From Basidiobolus meristosporus CBS 931.73 (taxonomy: Eukaryota; Basidiobolomycota; Basidiobolomycetes; Basidiobolales; Basidiobolaceae), in assembly GCA_002104905.1 (NCBI GenBank), contig MCFE01001015.1, positions 1 to 20,018 of the forward strand: a stretch of DNA of 20,018 bases. Direction: 5' to 3'. Positions 16,034-20,018 of the stretch are shown here, in pieces. The stretch's first letter is position 1, and every line of letters begins with the position of its first letter. Under the pieces are notes generated by a model. The model was not told where the DNA came from. It made no database searches and worked only from the letters and a program-made list of their open reading frames with translations. Position numbers and translations under genes: made by a program.

Positions 16034-18711
16034 ATGAGCCCCAAGCTGTCACTCTCTGCAATGTCTACTACTGCTATTACTGGAATTTTTCCCTCTGCTG
16101 AAAAGTTGGATGGCTCTAACTACCAAGTGTGGAAGGTGAAGATGAAGATGCTGCTACAAGAAAGAGGCCTTTGAGATATTGTCATGGGAGAAGAATGCCC
16201 TCCTAAAAACGTGGGAGAGGAAGCCTTAAAGTACCAGAAGAAAGAACAAAGTGCCTTTAACTGCATTTGCCTTAATGTCAAGGACAAATTGCTAATTCAA
16301 TGCTCAAGAGCAAAAATGGCAAAGAATGCCTGGAAGGCATTAGAAGACACCTACCAGTCATGTTCAGCTGCCAAGAAAATGTATCTGAGAAGAAAATTCT
16401 TTACTACAAAGATGCTGCCAGGAGAAGAAATGAAAAATCTAATAAACAGAATTACCCTGCTGGTAGATGAGATGGAATCTGTGGGTGTACCAACTACTGA
16501 TGAGGATGTGATAGTTACCATCCTGAATAGCCTGACAGACAAGTTTCAGGGCCTTGTATCAGCTCTAGAGTCCAGAACTGAAGATTTGACCTTAAATTAC
16601 CTATATGGAAGGCTCCTGGATGAAGAATTAAGAAAATCAAGCGCCAATAAGAAGGAAGAAGAAAATGCTTTAATAAGCAATGATAACCAACAAAGGAGGT
16701 ACCCAAGACCCTACAAATGCAACAGCAACCTATTTTGCAACTACTGCAAAAGGAAAGGACACACATCAGACCGGTGTTTCAAAAAGAGAGATTACCAGCA
16801 AAAGAAGCCTGAATATGGAAATGCTGCAACAACTGAAAATAGACTATTCATATCTCCACTAAATATGACCACAAACAAGGATTCTCAGACGTGGTATATT
16901 GACTCTGGAGCTTCTCAACACTTTACACACCAAAAAGAACTTTTTACCCAATATCAAGAAATTCCAATTAAGCAGGTTTTCATGGGTGACAATAGAACAC
17001 GTGATGCAGTGGGAGAAGGAACTATCCAAGTAAACCTTAGAAGCAGTGAAGGAAGCCATACACTGACCTTTAAAGAAGTACTCTATGTACCAGAAATAGC
17101 CAAGAACCTACTCTCTGTAAGCAAGGCCACAGCAGAAGGACTCAGTTTCAGTTTTGACAATTCTGGATGCAGGATCACTGATCAAAATGGTGCTCATATT
17201 GCTTTGGGCATCAGAGATCAGAATCTATACAAGTTGACTTATATTCCATCATATCTGGAAGCCAATATAAGTAACTTAACTGAAGAAACACCAATGCTTT
17301 GGCACAGGAGATTTGGGCACATCAATTTTGATTATTTGCACAAAATGATCAAAGATCAGCTAATTTCTGGAGTGAAAATTGATCCCCCAGCTAATTTGGA
17401 GCACTGTGAAGCCTGCATATATGGGAAACAAGCCAGACAACTGTTCAAGAGCTCTGGGTTAATCAAGACTAAGAAAAAATTAGATCTAATTCACTCAGAT
17501 CTGTGTGGACTTATGCAACATTTATCCTTAGGCGGGATGAAGTATTTAATCACTTTTATTGATGATTATACAAGATACACGTGGGTCTACTTCACGGAGA
17601 GAAAGGAAGAAGCTCTGTCTAAGTTCAGGGAGTTTAAAGCCATGGTGGAGAGAGAAACTGGTGAAAAAATCAAGAAAATACGCTCTGACAATGGTGGAGA
17701 ATATACCTCAAAACTCTTCATCCACTTCTGCAAAATTCATGGGATAAAGCAAGAGACTACTGTACCATACTCCCCACAGCAAAATGGAGTAGCAGAACAA
17801 GCTAACAGATCAATAATTGATATGGCAAGATCTATGATCCATGATCAAAAATTATCCTATGATTTTTGGGTGGAATCAGTTGCCACTGCTGTATACCTTA
17901 AAAATAGGAGTTATAACAGAATACTTCGTGATTCTACTCCATTTGAAGAATGGTATGGATACAGACCAAGTGCAGAACATCTAAGAATATTTGGGTGTAC
18001 AGCATATGCCAAAAAACTGGCCGGAAATCAGTCAAAATTTGAGCCAAAAAGTGTAAAATGCATATTTTTGGGCTACTGCAATGAGAGTAAGGCATACAGA
18101 CTCTACAATACCAAAGCAAAGAAGCTTATCAAGTCCAGGGATGTGTTGTTTGATGAAAATTCAAAATTTTCACAAAAAATGACATCAGATGATGACAAAA
18201 ATTTGATCCCAAGTCCACCAATTGTCAGGATTGAATCAGAGCAAAACAATGAAATTTTTTTCACTCCAGAGGACTCTACAACTGTGGTTCAGCCAGAATC
18301 AGTGCCCAGGAATATCCCAGAAGTGATCATTCCAGTATCAAATGCCCGGAGATCCAATCGGACAAGAAATAGTCCAAATTACTATATCAATGAGGGTACA
18401 AACTTAGCCTATGCCTATTCAGTCCATATTGATGAACCCCAGACTGTAAAAGAGGCCCTAAATAGCCCTCAGACAAAGTTTTGAAGATCTGCAATGACTG
18501 AGGAATATCAGGCCCGGATGGAAAATCAAACTTGGGACTTAGTCAAATTACCAATCAACCGAAAATCAATTGGATGCAGATGGGTCTTCAAGACAAAATA
18601 CAAGGCTGATGGTACAATTGAAAGATACAAAGCAAGACTTGTAGCCAAAGGATACTCTCAAACATAAGGACTTGACTATACTGAGACCTTTGCACTGGTA
18701 GCCAAGTTTAA
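16034..18711 (+). pseudogene. Copia gag-protease-integrase-RT start (interrupted)
   Basis: One frame with in-frame stops: TGA 16172-16174, TGA 18482-18484 and TAA 18665-18667. The longest open part, 16184-18484, is 766 codons. Residues counted from 16184: CCHC zinc knuckle CNYCKRKGHTSDRC at 185-198; aspartic protease motif DSGA at 240-243; integrase zinc finger with HRRFGH from 374 and a later HCEAC; integrase catalytic triad D439 (HSDLCG), D502 (SDNGGEY) and E538 (NGVAEQANR). The piece before the first stop carries the gag N-terminal motif LDGSNYQVWK. The ATG at 16184 lies 9 bp after the first stop, but starting there would drop that gag domain. Both TGA codons sit where related proteins have Trp. 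The third stop is in the conserved YSQxxGLDY region of RT. Confidence 0.93.
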
Positions 18712-20004
18712 TTGCATCAGATTAATATTGGCTGTTGCAGCCAAATATCAGTTTTTTACTCATCAAATGGATGTAAAACTGCATTTTTGAATGGAGAACT
18801 TGATGAGGATGTGTATATGGACCAGCCTGATGGGTTTGTTGACCAAGATAACCCCCATTTGGTCTGCAAGCTTAAAAAGTCACTATATGGTCTCAAACAA
18901 TCACAAAGAGCCTGGAATTGCAAGATAGATTCATATTTGGAATCTTTGAGTTTCAAAAGGAGTAATGCTGACTATAGTATATACTATAAGCCAGATAGAG
19001 AAAATCCAGTTCTATTAGCTCTATATGTGGATGATCTCATTATAGCCACCAATAACCTAGAAACATTGGAAGAGACTAAGTCCAGCCTATCTAAGGAGTT
19101 CAAGATGTTGGATCTAGGAGAACTTAGTTACTACTTAGGGATTAAGTTCTCCATAGACAGAAGTACACAGACTATTACCCTAAGCCAATCCAAGTATATT
19201 CAAGATATACTAAAGAAGTACAAAATGGAAGACTGTAAACTGGCAGCTACCCCAATGGAGACAAACCTTAACTTGGTCAAAACTCAACCAAATCAAGAGA
19301 GCTTGGTGCCATCTGAAAGCCCTGACTTTCCTTATCAATCTATGGTCAGCAGTCTGATGTATATCATGCTTGGAACACGTCCAGATTTCTCATATTCTGT
19401 GGGAGTTGTAAGCCAACATAATCAGAACTATGGATCTGATCATATTGCAGCAGTTAAGCGGATTTTTAGATACCTAAAAGGAACTGCTGATATCTGTTTA
19501 AGATACACTTATAAGGACTCAGAACAAGATCTTGTGGGATACTCTGATGCAGATTGGGGACAAAATTCAGAAGACAGAAGATCCACCACAGGATACACCT
19601 TTCTTTATTGTAAAGGAGCAATTTCATGGAATTCAAGAAAGCAACCAACTGTAGCACTTTCCACCACAGAGGCAGAGTATATGGCAGCCTGTGAAGCTAC
19701 AAAAGAAGCAATGTGGTTAAGAAAGCTGTTTACAGATTTAGGCCTATGTCAAAAAACGCCTATTACTTTATTTCAAGATAATCAAGGATGTATACAATTC
19801 GGTAGAAATCCAACTTTTCATGCTAGAACCAAGCACATAGATATTAGACATCATTTCATACGTGAAGCTATAGAGAATAACTTAGTTAGCTTAGTTTACT
19901 GTCCTACAGATGAAATGATTGCAGACATATTTACCAAACCATTAGCTAGCGACAAGTTTGAATATCTTAGGTCAAAATTAGGACTAGTCAGTATGAACAT
20001 TTAG
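18712..20004 (+). pseudogene. Copia reverse transcriptase and RNase H, frame-shifted part
   Basis: The frame changes by one missing A in the run at 18775-18778, inside the RT motif read as MDVKTAFLNG in related elements. The nominal start in this frame is upstream of the shift, so the real coding part begins near 18776. It then stays open to TAG at 20002-20004. The catalytic YVDDLI is at 19024-19041. Typical copia landmarks follow: YYLGIKF, QSKYIQDILKKY, the RNase H part with YSDADWG, STTEAEYMAA and QDNQGC, and the closing DIFTKPLASDKF. Domains and residues after the shift look intact, so decay is recent or partial. Confidence 0.94.
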
Positions 20005-20018
20005 CTGAGTGGGAGTGT
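20005..20018 (+). other. Polypurine tract and first bases of presumed 3' LTR
   Basis: Purine-rich GAGTGGGAG (20007-20015) follows the pol stop directly and is followed by TGT, the first three bases of the LTR start TGTTGTAA. The sequence then ends. Confidence 0.6.

Larger units (their letters stand above)
15681..20018 (+). mobile_element. Near-complete Ty1/copia LTR retrotransposon, open at right edge
   Basis: Order is 5' LTR, leader, gag, protease, integrase, RT, RNase H, purine-rich tract, presumed 3' LTR. Integrase before RT places it in the copia (Pseudoviridae-like) class. The base in front is GTAAC (15676-15680), the expected left target duplication; its partner lies beyond the window. 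Coding capacity is broken by three stops and one frameshift, so the copy is non-autonomous. The body is AT-rich and poor in CpG compared with the host genes. Confidence 0.95.

Noticed and set aside
16172-18484. UGA read as Trp in the nuclear code of this organism
   Set aside because: Mo25 ends with TGA at the expected C-terminus, host genes use TGG for Trp, and a sister copy has TAG at one of the two sites.

Overview
The window looks like nuclear DNA of a fungus, possibly an early-diverging one. The reasons are compact genes with many spliceosomal introns of 52-72 nt, fungal-type housekeeping proteins, dispersed tRNA genes and Ty1/copia retrotransposons. The species cannot be named from the sequence alone. 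Exon structures were built by hand from splice signals, reading-frame continuity and resemblance to known families; they have not been checked against transcripts.

Left part (1-3.6 kb): two minus-strand genes, the alpha-kleisin cohesin subunit RAD21/SCC1 (7 exons) and the beta subunit of the nascent polypeptide-associated complex (3 coding exons, probably also a 5' UTR intron). Middle part (3.8-7.1 kb): a protein-gene desert with three minus-strand tRNA genes, Leu(CAG), Arg(CCG) and Leu(CAG), and two nearly identical 260-bp elements of unknown nature. From 7.3 to 10.7 kb there are four tightly packed plus-strand genes: the mitochondrial twin-CX9C protein CMC2, an unrecognised 137-aa protein, the Mo25/CAB39/Hym1 scaffold (10 exons) and ribosomal protein eL24 (3 exons, first coding exon only 5 nt).

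Right part (10.8-20.0 kb): a transposon nest. The 382 bp just beyond eL24 recurs as a direct copy at 13.3 kb, and the two copies flank a reverse-oriented, decayed internal copia pol fragment. Next come an inverted LTR-like block, a 5'-truncated LTR with a gag remnant, a solo LTR that landed inside that gag remnant (5-bp target duplication TTTAG), and finally an almost complete copia element with a 349-bp 5' LTR. That element's gag-pol carries three in-frame stops and a one-base frameshift. The window appears to end on the first three bases of its 3' LTR.

The host genes form no single pathway. The parts most worth a second look are the 260-bp element pair, the CpG-decayed duplication with a pairing-preserving hairpin change, and stop codons that recur at the same expected-Trp positions in separate copia copies. 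I found no clear sign of a new enzymatic or defence system.
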